In this document: positions 38,248 through 61,821 of the stretch, piece by piece
Layout of the letters: each line of letters opens with the position of its first letter
Position numbering within the stretch: the stretch's first letter is position 1
Assembly (NCBI RefSeq): GCF_958295425.1
Contig: NC_081138.1
Span: forward strand, 21,309,886 to 21,373,885
DNA length: 64,000 bases
Direction: 5' to 3'
From: Solea solea
Lineage: Eukaryota > Chordata > Actinopteri > Pleuronectiformes > Soleidae
Position numbers and translations under genes: made by a program
The notes under the pieces: generated by a model
What the model was told of the DNA's origin: nothing
Database searches by the model: none
Seen by the model: the letters and a program-made list of their open reading frames with translations, nothing else

Positions 38248-38400
38248 CACTGAGAAACAAAACGAGCCTCTTTGTCCTCAAAACGTCTTCAGACTGAAGT
38301 GGAAGTGAAGACAACAGTGAGTTATCTTGTCTCCTGGTGAAGTGTGTATCCACAAATGTCCCACACTGCTGCGTTCACGGACCATCTGAAAGTCACGAGC
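38248..38400 (-). other. tspan18: Possible non-coding first exon of tspan18
   Basis: A strong minus-strand donor (CAGTG/GTGAGTATC; exon ends 38248) lies between the cd82 3' end and tspan18, on the tspan18 strand. The upstream sequence carries CT and CA runs (38411-38482) and a few CpGs. If real, tspan18 intron 1 is about 18-22 kb and contains the whole satellite. The 5' end is a guess. Confidence 0.3.
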
Positions 38401-38410
38401 AGTCAGACAG

Positions 38411-38482
38411 TCTCTCTCTCTCTCTCTCACGGACTCACTGACTCACTCACACACGAACACACACACACACACACACACACCA
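38411..38482. repeat. CT and CA simple repeats
   Basis: A (TC)n run at about 38411-38427, then CACTGACT words and a (CA)n tract to 38480. Confidence 0.8.
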
Positions 38483-39240
38483 ACACACATTCGACCACCA
38501 GCCAAAGCCACAGCTGCCCCAAATTAACAGCATTAGTAATTATCATCAATCATTCTTTATGTTTCTGTAATGGTTAATTAACCAGTTTGTGTGGAGGCTC
38601 TCTAGCCGATATATACTGTATATATCTATTTATTTTTTTTAATTTTATGTTAAAATATAGTTATAGTTTGTATTGTGTTGCATTTTCAAATGTACAGTTT
38701 TACAAAAAAATCTTGTTGATTAAGGGTTATTACAGTTTCATTTACTTGCATTCATCGTGAACAGAACATTTTGTTTTAGTGGTTGAATGTTATGCTTGAT
38801 TAATTTCTGACTTCTCAATTACTGAGTCTACAATTAGTGAAAATTCTTTGCCAGAATAATTTCATATTGAACAAAAAACATGAAAGATCAACGGTTAAGA
38901 TTTGGGCTGTCAGAGGTCAAAGGTCAAGGTCACTATAACCTCCGTCTCTTTCTAGATTTCCTTCCCCTGTTCTGTTAGTATCTTTTTTTTGTCTCATTAA
39001 TTTTTACTATGATCAGAGAAATGGCAAACTCCCTTTTATTTGCAGTGACATCACCCTCCAGTGGTTTAAGCAGGAACTACAGGATGTGTCCAGGCAGGCT
39101 TTATGTTGTATCTAAAAATGAGAATGTGAGTTTTACGTCTTGAAATGACACGCTTTATTTCCTCCAGATGAAATAATAAGTTGAGCTGTATAAATACCAA
39201 CACTGTATAAAAACCAACACACAAATCCGCTTTTGTAATC
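38483..39240. other. Non-coding stretch between tspan18 and cd82
   Basis: A/T-rich sequence. The only repeat noted is GTCAAAGGTCAAGGTCACTA near 38918-38937, an inverse-sense match to the dispersed repeat at 14841 and 40448. Confidence 0.4.
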
Positions 39241-39242
39241 AG

Positions 39243-40310
39243 TTTATTGTCAAAATGAAACAGAATGAATGTTGTGAGCTCACACAAACTATATCCAGCT
39301 ACACAAGTTACACGCAGACGTAACATCCTACCTTAGAAAATATTATAACGTTAATGGAATGTTTTTCATACAGACTGTACACAAAGAAACAACAGCACAA
39401 CGTCTCAGCTGAAAAATCTATCTCAAATCACTTTTCTGGTTGTAAAACAGGTATCACCCGGGAAATATTTTCGCCAAAAACAACTGGTCTCATTATAATG
39501 GTTTCAAAACTGGTTAAAAGGAAACATTAAATTTGCTGTTCGTACATGAAATTAAAGCTGTATTATCTTTGAGAGGGGTGCCTTATTTTTGATTTTCAAC
39601 TGATAGTGATACTTTTAGACAAGAAAAACAAAAAGTCCATCTGTGTGTCATTATTTCTATCATTTCCAGAACAAAATTCTCACAATTTTAAAATTAAGAA
39701 GCTAAAAAAATAACAGTAAAAATTCAGGGAGAGACCAGCATCTGATGAAAACACTGGCAGGTTTGTTTCTTATTCAAAGTCACACAAATAAAAAGTAAAA
39801 TTATATACAAAATACTAAAAACATTTTACAAAAAAATCAAGTTGCCGGCGTATTTAAAAGGAAGCAAAAATAAAAAACACTGGATTTTCCAAGTGTCCAA
39901 AAATCTTTTAAAAAATGGTCCTTTCTTTACGGACAAACATGATTTTTTTTTTTTTTTTTAGGAAACCAAAACATTGTAGTGATTTAACTTACATAGAATT
40001 GACGACACAGTCATTTGAGCCTAAGAAGGAGCTGCTGACTCACATTATTTCATCCATCTTCCTCCTCCTCCTCATCACCATCCCTTTTACATTTCGTATA
40101 ACACGTCGGTTTCGTGCTCCCATCCAAAGTTCAACTACAAAACATCTCTAAAGTGCTCAAAGAAACTGGACTCACTCAAACTGATGGAAGTGCCTCAAAT
40201 AAAAAGCAAAAAAACCAAAAACATTATTTACATTTAAACAGAACGTTTCAAAAGGTGAAAACTTGCTTATTTCACTCCCTTGTTTTTGCAGTCGTGTCCA
40301 TCAGTACTCA
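39243..40310 (-). other. cd82: Probable cd82 3' UTR
   Basis: Continuous after the cd82 stop with no competing gene. A minus-strand AATAAA at 39248-39243 is a plausible poly(A) signal, giving a 3' UTR of about 1.07 kb. Other AATAAA-like words occur, so the end is uncertain. Confidence 0.4.
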
Positions 40311-51248
<10,938 letters not shown>

Positions 51249-51258
51249 TGTGCCTTAT

Positions 51259-52330
51259 CTGTGAACATGAAACGAGACAGTGAGTGACAGTTACTCTGCA
51301 CCACAGTACGTTAATGTGACACAAACACAGATCTGCTGTAATGTCAGCAAGTGGCGACAGATGCTACAAGAAGCACAGACTTGTGCTGCTAAGCTGTTCA
51401 GGATGATTGTGATCAGGAGCCGGACTCAAATCTGCCGGATTACACCCACAAAACCAGTTCAGTCACTGGGGGAGGGGCCAACTCCCCCGCACTCTGTAAC
51501 CTGCTCCCGAGATGTACAACCCCAACATCCTCACAGGGAATCAATTATGGAAAAAAACTCTTTACAAAGAGCTGTACACGCCGCACCTGTAGAATTTTCT
51601 TGTGTTGTGGACCCCATCATATTTTGACACATGACATATTCCTCCTCATTTATGTCAACACCACCAACAAATGTATCCACTTTACTCCTCACAATCATAG
51701 GAAGTGATGTAGGGAATAAGTTAAACAGCTTATCTTTTTACAGATTCTAAGACAAGCCTCATTCTGGATTATTATTTTAGTACGTAAACATAATTTGTTG
51801 ACAGAAATGCACCTTTTCATCACCTTGCATGGCCTTTTTCCTGTGCTAGTTCATATTCATATGCAGTATCTCTCTGTCTATTTGTTTTCCATGTCCTCTT
51901 CACCTCCCTGCAGCTACACCTCACCTTCATACCGTGACGGCCCACTACTGTCCAATAAATCTATGAGAATCTGTGTGAAACATGGCAGCTGGGCTCAATA
52001 CTTCCTCCCGGCTCTTAAGCGTGAGCACGGCATATCGTCATTACTGTAAATGGGTTACTGTTACGACATCGCCTGTGCCACTTTAGAGGGTGATGCCATT
52101 TTTGGCAAAATGTCACTTTCCACCTCGAAAGGCCTTGACAGAGAGCAGGTCGGATCTCTGATGCTGCACAGAAACAGCCTGAGGCTCCGCCCCCCCCAAA
52201 CCCATGTGTTTTAGTTTTAAAAACACATGTTGATATGGAAATTGCAGGGTTGTATGTAAGTGTGGACAAACAAGAAACCGAGGCTTTTATTTTGAAAGCT
52301 GCAGGGTTGAGTGTGGAGAACCAGCTAGAG
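51259..52330 (-). other. Putative cd82 5' intron, proximal part
   Basis: No exon or clear repeat is recognised. A C-run lies near 52188-52197. Confidence 0.4.
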
Positions 52331-52666
52331 CAGTGGTCTCAAACTCAAATGACCTGTGGGCCACTTATTTATTCTGTCTTTTATCCATTATTCCGTACAG
52401 CACTTTCGTCCACTGTGTTTGTTTTGAAGTGCTTTACAAATAACGTTGGATTCGATCATTTCAAAATAAAAGTGCTTGTTTTAATATGCAACAATATTCA
52501 CAATAATAAAAAAATATATATATTTATGATGCAAATTTAATCTATTAATTTAAAAAAAAAAAAACATACAGAAATGACTCGTTACAACTTGATATTGTTT
52601 GGAGGGCCACATGAAATTGATTGGAGGGCCACATGTGGCCCCCGGGCCGCAACTTTGAGACCACTG
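52331..52666. mobile_element. 336-bp hAT-like element
   Basis: Ends CAGTGGTCTCAAACTCAAAT and CAACTTTGAGACCACTG form inverted repeats. Flanks are AGCTAGAG (52323-52330) and AGCTGGAG (52667-52674), one mismatch. GGAGGGCCACAT occurs twice near the right end, with TGGCCCCCGGGCCGC. Confidence 0.88.
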
Positions 52667-52963
52667 AGCTGGAGAGATGTTTGTAAAAGACACAAAACAC
52701 TTCTCTATGTCTTACTCATTGGTTCTTATCACTCACAATTTGTCTGCCAGTGATGATCTCACCAGTGTTGTATATATGGTGCATTGGAGGCTCCTTAAAA
52801 ATATCAGCGCTGCTCTGTGAGGTCACAAAGACAACATAAGCATGTTGATTATTCTCATTGTGTGAGCAGCGAGCAGAGACACTTGACGTCCCATTGTGCT
52901 GCTAAAGTGTCTCACTCGGGACAGGAGCAGGACGTCTGCTGGTCCACTCTGTCCCGTCTGAAC
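52667..52963. other. Short non-coding spacer
   Basis: Nothing recognised between two hAT-like elements. Confidence 0.4.
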
Positions 52964-53192
52964 TAGAGCTGAATATTGAACTGCGATTATTTTGGACAGA
53001 AATTGAAAATATGTTTTCTTCAGTCTGTAGAATATGATGTGCATAGGTCAGGACAATATTTAACCTAAAAGGGTAATTTAGCACACATTTAAGAAATAAG
53101 AAATAATTTGCCTTGTGTGATTTGAACATTGCAGTAGGCCGTACTGCGATAACATAACTGTTGATAACATTACGATTCATTGTTCAGGCCCG
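52964..53192. mobile_element. 229-bp hAT-like MITE, relative of the 43573 element, inverted
   Basis: It starts TAGAGCTGAATATTGAACTG and ends TACGATTCATTGTTCAGGCC CG. Perfect 8-bp flanks GTCTGAAC lie at 52956-52963 and 53193-53200. Its reverse complement shares GGCCTACTGCAAT-like and CATTGTTCAG words with 43573-43829. Confidence 0.85.
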
Positions 53193-53200
53193 GTCTGAAC

Positions 53201-56179
53201 CTCTCTCAAGATAGAAACTGGGTCATCTGCCGACTGTGACCCGCTTCAACGGAACAAGACCCTGATACAGTAGGACAAAGAGGTCACCATTGACTGGTGT
53301 GTAGACGTGGTGTGGCCTCACACACTCGTCACACACACAGATTTCACAAAGGCTCTCTGCACCGAGACACTGAGCTCCTCTTCTTCACTTCACAGCAGCA
53401 GCAGCAGCAGAGAAGAGTCCGTGGCTCATCCAGACTCAGTGCACAAACACTTCTGATTGTAATGAGCGAGTGCAATAAACTACACTAGATTTTGCACAGC
53501 ACTTAAACCCACACTCACACACAGCAGTGGCTTCAACTGAAACGCTGCTCATTTACAAACATCCCAGAAACTGCCAAATCTGCTTTGCCAGGGAGCGTCG
53601 TATAACAGCAAAACACCACATCAGTATCGCTTTAGTGACTTTTAGTCGCTTCACCAGGTTTTTACTCAGTTCTCTAACACCCCGTCTGAAAAACATTCAA
53701 CAAGTCACATGTTCAACTAGAAATGACATCACGTGGAACATCTGAACAGAGGACAAAACGTAGTAGTTTTCAATTGTAGTATTGTATCATTTATGGATAG
53801 CCATTTGCCATTTGTTCATTTGGCACACATACTTCTCATTACCGTAACTCCTACACCATTTGTGATATCTAGGAAATTCAAAAGCTATGCCTTTTGCCCC
53901 ATATTGTCAAACGGAGATTGACACAGCACCGCGTGCGACCCTCATGCGGAGGATAAAGTGGTAGAAGATGGCTGGATGGATACCAGAAAGCAGAGAAATA
54001 GAGCCGTGGGCGCCCATATACTTGATGGTAGCCCTCTGGGATTCCGCGGAATGACCGATCATTCACAGACATTCATTCACCAGTGCATCAGTTGAATAAC
54101 TGCCAGATATCAAAAATGAAAGTAAAAGCACTCACTCATTGAATATTTTTTGACAATTCTACAGCCATAAAATCCAAATAAATCCATGTGGCCTGATTAT
54201 CATAATGGGCATAAGATGTCCTCATGCCATTTATTAATTCCATAGAAAAAAAACACTGTTAAAGTAGCACTAAAAGGACAGAATAATACACTATGGTGTG
54301 TTGAAGATTTAGCTGATATACATTAATACAATATATTACCACATTTTTAAGGTTTTATTGTGGAAATTACTCAAAGGTAAAGTAAGCACAATTTTTCTCA
54401 GCACTGCTGATCATAGTATCCTTTCAACATAATGTAAATCAAGTGAGTGAACCACACCTCTGCATGTCTACATGTCTCTGTTTTAAGCTACTCAACTAAA
54501 TCTGTGGCTTGATGATGATGATTTGAAAATTTGAAGAGAGTTGCAATTTGCAAATTTGAGCATTTCGAGAACCCATAAATGGAACTCAACTATCAACTAC
54601 TTTGCAAGCGATCCCGTCTAAAGCTGTTGACGATTAGGATCAGTCTTTAAAAAAAAGAACCACACTGGCAGAGACACTAAACCACCTCCAAGTGTTGCTG
54701 AAAAGCAGCAGTGCCATCACATTTGACGTGATGCTAACCTAGAAATCAGCCAAACTACATCTTAAGATCTTAAAATTATAGGTCAGATACATTTGCTTTC
54801 ATTCAGCTTATCACTAGTAGAAGTCAAGTTGACTTGAGGTAAAGTCAATGCATAGACTTGCAATCATTTCATCAATATTCAGTTAACTTATCTGTGAGAA
54901 TACAAACAGACACACACACAGACTCCCTCCACCAACTGCCCCTGATACTCCGAGCAGCTTTCACACACATTTTGTCTGCAGCAACAAAAGACGAAACTTG
55001 ATACACTTTTCCTCTGCACAATACAAACGCCGATGGGGGTTTGAAAAGCAGCATTTTCTCCACCGTGGGACCCGTCTATCCCAGTCACTTGACACACCTT
55101 TACCTGACACACCTTCGTTAGATTGTTACACACCAGCCGGAGAAAGAGACTCGAGCTTGTACACGAGAACCGACCAGTGTTTCAACGTCAAAGACATGAA
55201 CCAATCAAATAAAAGCTGCAACTACCGACTATTTCATTATATGTGTGTATAAGGGTAAATGGTAAGCCATACTGATAGACTGATCACACGCTAGTTTATC
55301 AGCAAACAGTGAAACCTTTCATTTACAATCATCCACAGCTCAAACTGATGATGATGATGATGATCAATTAAAAAGAAGAGCTGGAAATTTTGTATTTTAG
55401 AGACATAAACAATCGGTTATTATCAATTACAAAACTGATGATGATTGATCAGCTAAAATGTAAGTCTAGATACTGACGATATACTGATCAGGTCACCGAT
55501 ATTATGAAACTGAAACCAAAAGTGGAACTTCTACAAACACAGGTGCATCCTAAAGGCTGGTGCGCACCTGTGAGAACCAACGGGTCCTGGAGCCTGGAGT
55601 CTTTCCACTGAACCATTTCAGCTCATCTCTCCTGCTCTACTTGTCATTATCATAACGTGGAGCAAGAAAACAACTCTCCTTTTTTATTTCTTGTGACACT
55701 GGATCAAACCCATAGACTGTATGTAAAATGAATGTAATCTTCTAGTCTGAAAAGTGAAGCCTAGGAAAAAGGACCGGGGTGTGACTGCAATTGCAAAAAG
55801 AATCCCATTAGAAAGGAAGTCTATGGGAAAATTAACCTTTTCCTCACATGATTTATAACATCAGTAAAAAAAAATTCCAGAGGAGATTTGGTTTGTTTTG
55901 CAACCAGAGCAAATATATTTTTATATACAGCCTATGGTCACTGGCTTCAGACGACTGAGTTTTAGTTAATCTTGCAGCTATTGATCATTTTCAATATTGA
56001 CCATTGTTTATTGAGATACAGTGATTAGTCAATCGACTATTTAACACAGAATTGTACAAAGGTGTTTGACCAATGGCAGCTTAAACGTTATTGTAATGGC
56101 AACTCTGTAACTTCAATACATTTTCCGCAGCTCCAGAGAGGCATCAGCTTCCATGGCGTGTTTCAAACTAATTTGTTTT
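53201..56179 (-). other. Putative cd82 5' intron, middle part
   Basis: Non-coding. It holds a CAG run near 53395-53412 and, at about 53930-53990, a short inverse-sense piece (GCGACCCTCATGCGGAGGAT, AAGATGGCTGGATGG) of the repeat seen at 36860. A (GAT)n-like run lies near 55345-55362. Confidence 0.45.
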
Positions 56180-56900
56180 ATCAATTTTCACCCAGAAAAA
56201 ATTTAATGTATAATACAAATAAAATAATTAAATGAAACACCATCCATCCATTGCCCTCACAATTTAATCTGATATTACACAGAGAGGTTCTATCCACATC
56301 ACACAGACACATTATGGCCACATACAACTGACACAAGAGTCCATCAGGTTCACAGTGGTACATATGAAGTGGGAGAGGACCACTCTGGTTCCCGAGGCAA
56401 ATAGTCAAGTAGACCACGAGACCACGCTTGAGTACATACCCTTTCATTGGCCTTAATAACAGTGCTATGTCTTGCATGGGGCAGGGCCCTAAATATCTCC
56501 CTGTACCACAAAGTGGCAATCAGTGGTTTATCTTTAACCCAGTTTATCAAAATACATTTACTGGCTAATAGTAATCATTTTTCACATAGTTTGAATTGAG
56601 GAAGATGTATCTACTTTGATAGCCCTTCTTAACCGTTACCCTGAAAATGCCTCCCAGTTATTGTGCCCCAAAGCCTCCCCAAGGACACTTGTTGCACAGA
56701 GGCGAGGTCTGATGGTTCATCTTATTCAGGATATCTGTCTTTTACCGTGTTTCTCTCGGACTGTTACAGTCTCATTACACAAAAGTTCTAAACTTAACTT
56801 AGCTTTGTCTTTCCCTGTGAAACGCTTTTACTCTGAGAGGAAACATCTGGGAGTTCTCCAGAGCAGGGAGAAATGTGAGCAGCTCAAAATGTATTAAACC
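56180..56900 (-). pseudogene. Decayed L1-type LINE ORF2 C-terminal fragment
   Basis: On the minus strand, in the frame through 56550-56350 and just upstream, LLLASKCILINWVKDKP is followed by LWYREIF, TVIKANERV and AWSRGLLDYL. This spacing of CILxNW, a central Trp and a final LDYL fits the C-terminus of fish L1 ORF2 proteins as I recall them. Farther upstream, SPLCNKC recalls the C-x-x-C segment preceding it. Frameshifts and stops break the frame, so it is a dead remnant inside the putative cd82 5' intron. Confidence 0.5.
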
Positions 56901-57234
56901 CACAATTACCTGTAGGGCAATTCCACTCAACAGGGTGAACAGGTTATGGACGCATGCATCGACGTGGTGGGTGAGTCTCTAGTAACACACTGACTGTTGT
57001 TCTACATGGTACTGACAGCAAAGGCACTTAGAATGCGGACAAACTGGTACGAGGCTCGTGGCGGCGACAGCGTCGCTCACGGTCTGCGACAGGAGGAGAT
57101 AAAACACGTCTCACTTCCAGAGTATGGAAAAGTAATTGAGGTCAAACTGGAGACAAACAACTCACTGCCTCACATAGTGAGAGAGGAACTGCGAGGGGGA
57201 GAACACTGAAATATCTACTGTGTGTCGATGTGAG

Positions 57235-57244
<10 letters not shown>
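56901..57244. other. Non-coding stretch
   Basis: No repeat or exon recognised; a 70-residue plus-strand frame at 56997-57209 lacks features. Confidence 0.35.

Positions 57245-57279
<35 letters not shown>
57245..57279. repeat. CA microsatellite with a CG lead
   Basis: About 17 CA units preceded by CGCGCG. Confidence 0.93.
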
Positions 57280-57283
<4 letters not shown>

Positions 57284-57584
57284 ACCCACATCTCCATCTG
57301 TAACACAGACTGTTCCTCATTAACTTGTACAGAGGCTGGGGGAGCCTATAACTGCACATGTAAATATATTTAAAATAGAAAACAGCATTAACAAATTCAT
57401 AAAATGACTCATAAGTGTGTCATTTTATGTATATGAGATGTTCCCCAGTTGTATGCTTTACACAAGAGTCCATGATAAAAGCTTACAGTTCCTCTGTAAA
57501 TAACATTTATGACTATTAAATGACTATGACTCTTTAAGACTGGCAACAAGTGACCTGTTTGTCAACATAAGTTATTAAACGGGT

Positions 57585-57850
57585 CCAAAACTAGGGATGG
57601 GAATCAGTCGGATACTGGTCAAACTCACTGGATCAGATATCAGATAGATTAAAAAAATCCTATATATCAATATTTGTAACATAGTTGGAGAATTATGTGT
57701 TTGAAATGTGTTGTTAACAGCTTGATAGTTCATGAATGGTCTTAACTCACTGACTAATATCGTTATCGGTAGATACTCAAGTTTGTGATATCGAACAAAA
57801 TAGAGAACAAAAATAGCAACATAACCGCTCATACCAGCATGCCAGGCCAC
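57585..57850. repeat. Probable dispersed 'GGGATGGGAATCAGTCGGATAC' repeat
   Basis: CTAGGGATGGGAATCAGTC at the left and TATCGTTATCGGTAGATACT at the right resemble a fish repeat rich in TATCGG words. Ends are not resolved. Confidence 0.35.
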
Positions 57851-59249
57851 TAGGCGGTGATAGACAGAAATTGTCCCACCATCTGCTGGTATCAGGCCTG
57901 AGCCAAAACTATTGTTTTCCGGTGGACTTTTAGAATCCCTGATGCTGTGGTTTTATTAATATCTGGAACTGTGGACTCATGCAAGTGCCGGTAATGTGGT
58001 GCAGCTCCACCATTGTTGTTACTGTAAGTAGAACAGAACAGAAGTAGATAACAATCTGCACTAAACTTTAAAACACTGTTTACGTGTGGACAACATGAGA
58101 GGCCCAAAAGTTTGCTTTGCAAAATATCTGCATTAGTGTGAATGGAGCATTATTTTCATACTTTCCACTCATTTTTGTCTGTTTTTTGCTCAAAAAGACA
58201 ACTGACAACTTTGGTTTCCTTAGCAGTTCCTGTTTGATCACTGATGTAAAGACGCAGCAGTAACAGGATGCTGCTAAGAACACAGGTACTGTTTTACAGA
58301 GCAGATGTTGTGTTGCGTCAGTGTCAAAATCAAAACAGATCACGCTTGCTGTAAATGGAGTTGCCATTTTACTGTGGTCAAGAGGATAACACTGAAAGGA
58401 CAAATGTTTACAGGGATGCCAATTTCCACCAGTAAAACAAAACAACAACAACAACACAAACACACACAAAAGGAAAGTTGGCCTTGATAATAAAATATTC
58501 ATGTCAACTGATAAAGTTTAAAATATCAGATTAAAGCTTGAAATAAAAAGCCAAAGACCAAATACAGAAGTGGAGGGGGGAGAAATGGAGGCATTAAGAC
58601 ATATCCACGTGTTATTCTCATCATTTAAGGCCAAATGTTCGTCCCTTCTTCACAAGTGGAAGAAAAAGTTCCATAAATTCAACAAAATCACAAGTTTAGG
58701 ACAAAATGTGTCCATTTCAGCTTTAAGAAACACCGTCTATTTCCAACTTACAAATACATAAAAGCACAAATGAGATACGTTTGATTCAGTCTGATAGAAT
58801 CAGCAGCAGACACCGAAGATCACACTGCTGCTTTAAAACAAGACGAAAAAAAGCGCTGGCTGGAAAAACCATAAAATGGTTAAAATGGAGGAGAGTGAGT
58901 GATACCAGAGCTCACTCCTTCACTCTTTCTCTCCTCCTCCTCCTCCTCCTCCTGAGCTGCAGTTTCTGTTTGCACCAAACTCCTGTCAGAAAACTGTTGA
59001 TTTAACAGAGCAACCGAGTTTCAGTGAAACCATGTGAGGGGGAAACTTCTGACAAACTTTAAAGAGGGAAAAGTGCGCGTGACAATACATTTAAGCAAAA
59101 CACACACACACACACGGCGCCACATCAGCAGCAACGTCCTCAAACTCACCAAACAAACCGAACAGTCAACTGATAATCGATATGCACGCGTTCACCCTGC
59201 AGCCGCGGGCGCCTCGTGTTCCGTCTCAGAATTGTTGCGCTTTACTTAC
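57851..59249 (-). other. Putative cd82 intron 1, proximal part
   Basis: No exon recognised. A (CTC)n run near 58934-58951 and a CA run near 59099-59115 lie just before the CpG-rich patch. Confidence 0.4.
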
Positions 59250-59354
59250 GTGGTTTTTTTTCGCGCTGAAGTGCGGAGGAAACTGACGTGAGTGTGGCAG
59301 GCAACAGCTGCGGCTCCTGAGTGAGAGAGACAGCGAGTGAGAGAGGTGAGGTGC

Positions 59355-59396
<42 letters not shown>

Positions 59397-59420
59397 ATCA
59401 TCCTCCTCCATGTGGCAGAT
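59250..59420 (-). promoter_or_regulatory. cd82: Probable cd82 non-coding first exon and promoter
   Basis: About 150 bp (59160-59310) carries some 16 CpGs, far above the local level. On the minus strand a donor GTAAGTAAAG (exon ends 59250) follows a leader with CTTCAGCGCG. It is the only CpG-rich donor between ccnb2 and the cd82 ATG exon, on the right strand. A (GA)18 tract (59358-59393) lies in or just upstream of the leader. The start site cannot be placed. Confidence 0.45.
59358..59393. repeat. (GA)18 microsatellite
   Basis: Perfect GA dinucleotide run beside the CpG-rich patch; GA tracts are frequent near animal promoters. Confidence 0.93.
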
Positions 59421-59496
59421 ATGAGAATTAAAGAGTCTTCTGCCTCATTTTAACCCTTAAATGCCCACAGAGATGACTGATTGAAAAGAAAGAAAG

Positions 59497-59680
59497 CAGA
59501 AGTCTCAAACTCTCGACCAGTTAATAACATCAAGTTATGACTTATTTCTGTTGTTTTTTTTTTGTATTATATTAATTTTGCATCATAAAACCCTTTATAT
59601 TGTAAACTATATATCAGTCCATATCAACAGACAAACTTTTATTTTGAAGTGCTGCAAAAAAAAATTGGTTTAAATATTTT
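59497..59680. mobile_element. Truncated relative of the 19787 hAT-like element
   Basis: CAGAAGTCTCAAACTCTCGA, AACATCAAGTTATGACTTAT, TTTTGCATCATAAAACCCTT, ATTGTAAACTATATATCAGT and ACTTTTATTTTGAAGTGC match 19787-19935 in order. The right end is missing. Confidence 0.75.
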
Positions 59681-61744
59681 TTTATGACTTCTGTGTTTGA
59701 AATCCTTTGTTTTACTTTACCTACATGACACACCTTTAGCAAATGAGGCAGCAGTAGACCAGCATCTGCTGTGTTCTCTGGGGGAAAAAACTAAAAAAAC
59801 CAGACTTTCCCTCAGCATTTCAGTTCAGTATCAGTATCCAGATGGAAAAGGCCATCTAACAGCAAGATGAAGTGGCAAACATACTCCAAAAGTATATTTG
59901 GACTTCAGTTGGCATGTATTTAATTAGGTGATCAGTTTTTCCCCCTTGTATCCCCACTAGGAGCCAAGTTCTCAGTGAGAACAGGAGACTGGTTCCTGTC
60001 CCTGGTGGCACCATGATGGTACATACAGTGTTGTCAGCACTGACTTAGTGTCAGTACCTCATACAACCACAATACAAAAACACTTTAACTATAGTTTAAT
60101 ATTATCATTTTCACTAATAATAATCCTGCTTTGTTCTGTTTTAACTCTAAATGTATTCATTACTACTTACTGGTACACGTTGTCCACTGTGGACCATTAA
60201 GTTTCTTCCATTTGTCATTGGTCTTGTGCCACGGTTATATTTTGCCCTATGACAAACCCATCTCGGCCAAATACAATGAGGCAGTGTGCAATATGAGATG
60301 AACGCTTTTTGTGACTTGTGACTAAGTGATGCAGATTTGTGGACTGTGTTTAAAATTGATTATTATGGAGTATTGTACATATATGTGTATTTGGGAGTCT
60401 GTGTATGCATGCCTATGTGTTGGTGTGTGTGGAGACAAAGGCTCATCTCTGATCGCTCTCTCAAATCAGTCAGGATCTGCTGATTACACTTGTATTCAAA
60501 TTACTTTTAGCCATTTCTTGTTCAATTAAAAACCTAAAGTGTTTTAGTAAAGACAAACTTCTGCTCACAATCTGTAATCTGCCACTGTGACTACTGTTCA
60601 GTCATTTACTGTATACTGATAAATCACAATGTAGATTATACTCAAAAACAAAACAGTCTCTTAATTGCAAACCATCTACACTAAAAATAATCCTTGTTCA
60701 CTTTGTAAATAATATTAAAACTGCTAAATAATAACATTTTCTAATCTGTACAGTTAAGAGTTAACAGTGATGACATTTTTGTAAGGTGTCATTAGCATCA
60801 GATGGGGTGACGATGATGGTGAGGTCAGGGCCGTCTTGAGAACAATGCTCCTTCACACACGCGGTCCGCCTACAGCAAAGTGTTTTATTGTACGACCTCT
60901 GGTGTCATGAACACGGTGAACCAGACATGTCATTTCTACATGGAGCTAAACGTGATGATGCAAGTCTGGTCAAATGGAGTGATGCTGAATAGACATTAAG
61001 CTGCTGACCTCAGATTTCTTCTGTTTAGATCACTACAGTGGCCCGAAGTGTTTATCTTGCACTGCAACAGATTAAAAAAAAAAAAAAAAAATTCAATTCA
61101 TCTCCATTTTGTGAAGTGTTGATGCTGAAACTGAAGTAATTCTTCCATCAAGTAACCAAGCACAGGTACAAGTGATAACCTATGTAAACACCTCGACCTT
61201 GTTCAGATGCATGACCAAATCCTGAAACATTATCCAGCATATTGTGTAAGTTATTCAGGAAAAACACTCACTTTTATATTACCCTCCTACGGAGTTCTTT
61301 ATTTTCTATTAAAATAGATTGCACAGATTTGAGACATTTCCTGGCAAACAGGACAGATCAGTCCATTATTTGCTCAGTGAGAAAAACAGCCCAGAGTTAC
61401 ACTCTTTAGGTTGCAATTACAAAAATACTGCCAGAAAAACAGTTCTGGAATCTTATGAAGCTCAGACCACACACACACACACCATTTAAGTCAGTACCAG
61501 AGAGCACTTTGGAGGGGGGGACACAAAAATTAAACAAAATCCCCAGATATGGCATCAGGACGTAATACATCTACCAACAAAAAGGTGAACAGCTGATCAT
61601 TTTGTACCATTACCAGCCTGAAGTTCTATCAGCTGAAAGCAACTAAAGGAATCCGTTCACTACGCACTCAAGTGTCATGGGAGAAAAGAACTGGAGTTCT
61701 GTTCCACTTCCGAACAAACCGCAAAAAGGATAAATTAAAAACAT
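59681..61744. other. Intergenic DNA between ccnb2 and cd82
   Basis: No exon is recognised. There is an A17 run near 61074-61090 and a CA run near 61470-61482. A 67-residue frame at 60326 has no features. Confidence 0.45.
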
Positions 61745-61750
61745 TTTATT
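61745..61750 (-). terminator. ccnb2: Polyadenylation signal AATAAA of ccnb2
   Basis: Minus-strand AATAAA lies 72 nt after the stop, followed by a TTTTTAAT-rich stretch. It implies a short 3' UTR, usual for a maternal cyclin transcript. Confidence 0.6.
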
Positions 61751-61821
61751 AAAAATCAACATTGTGATTAAGATGAAATAAAGTGCAAATAAAAGTCAAT
61801 TGACAAAGTCCAAATTTCTTC

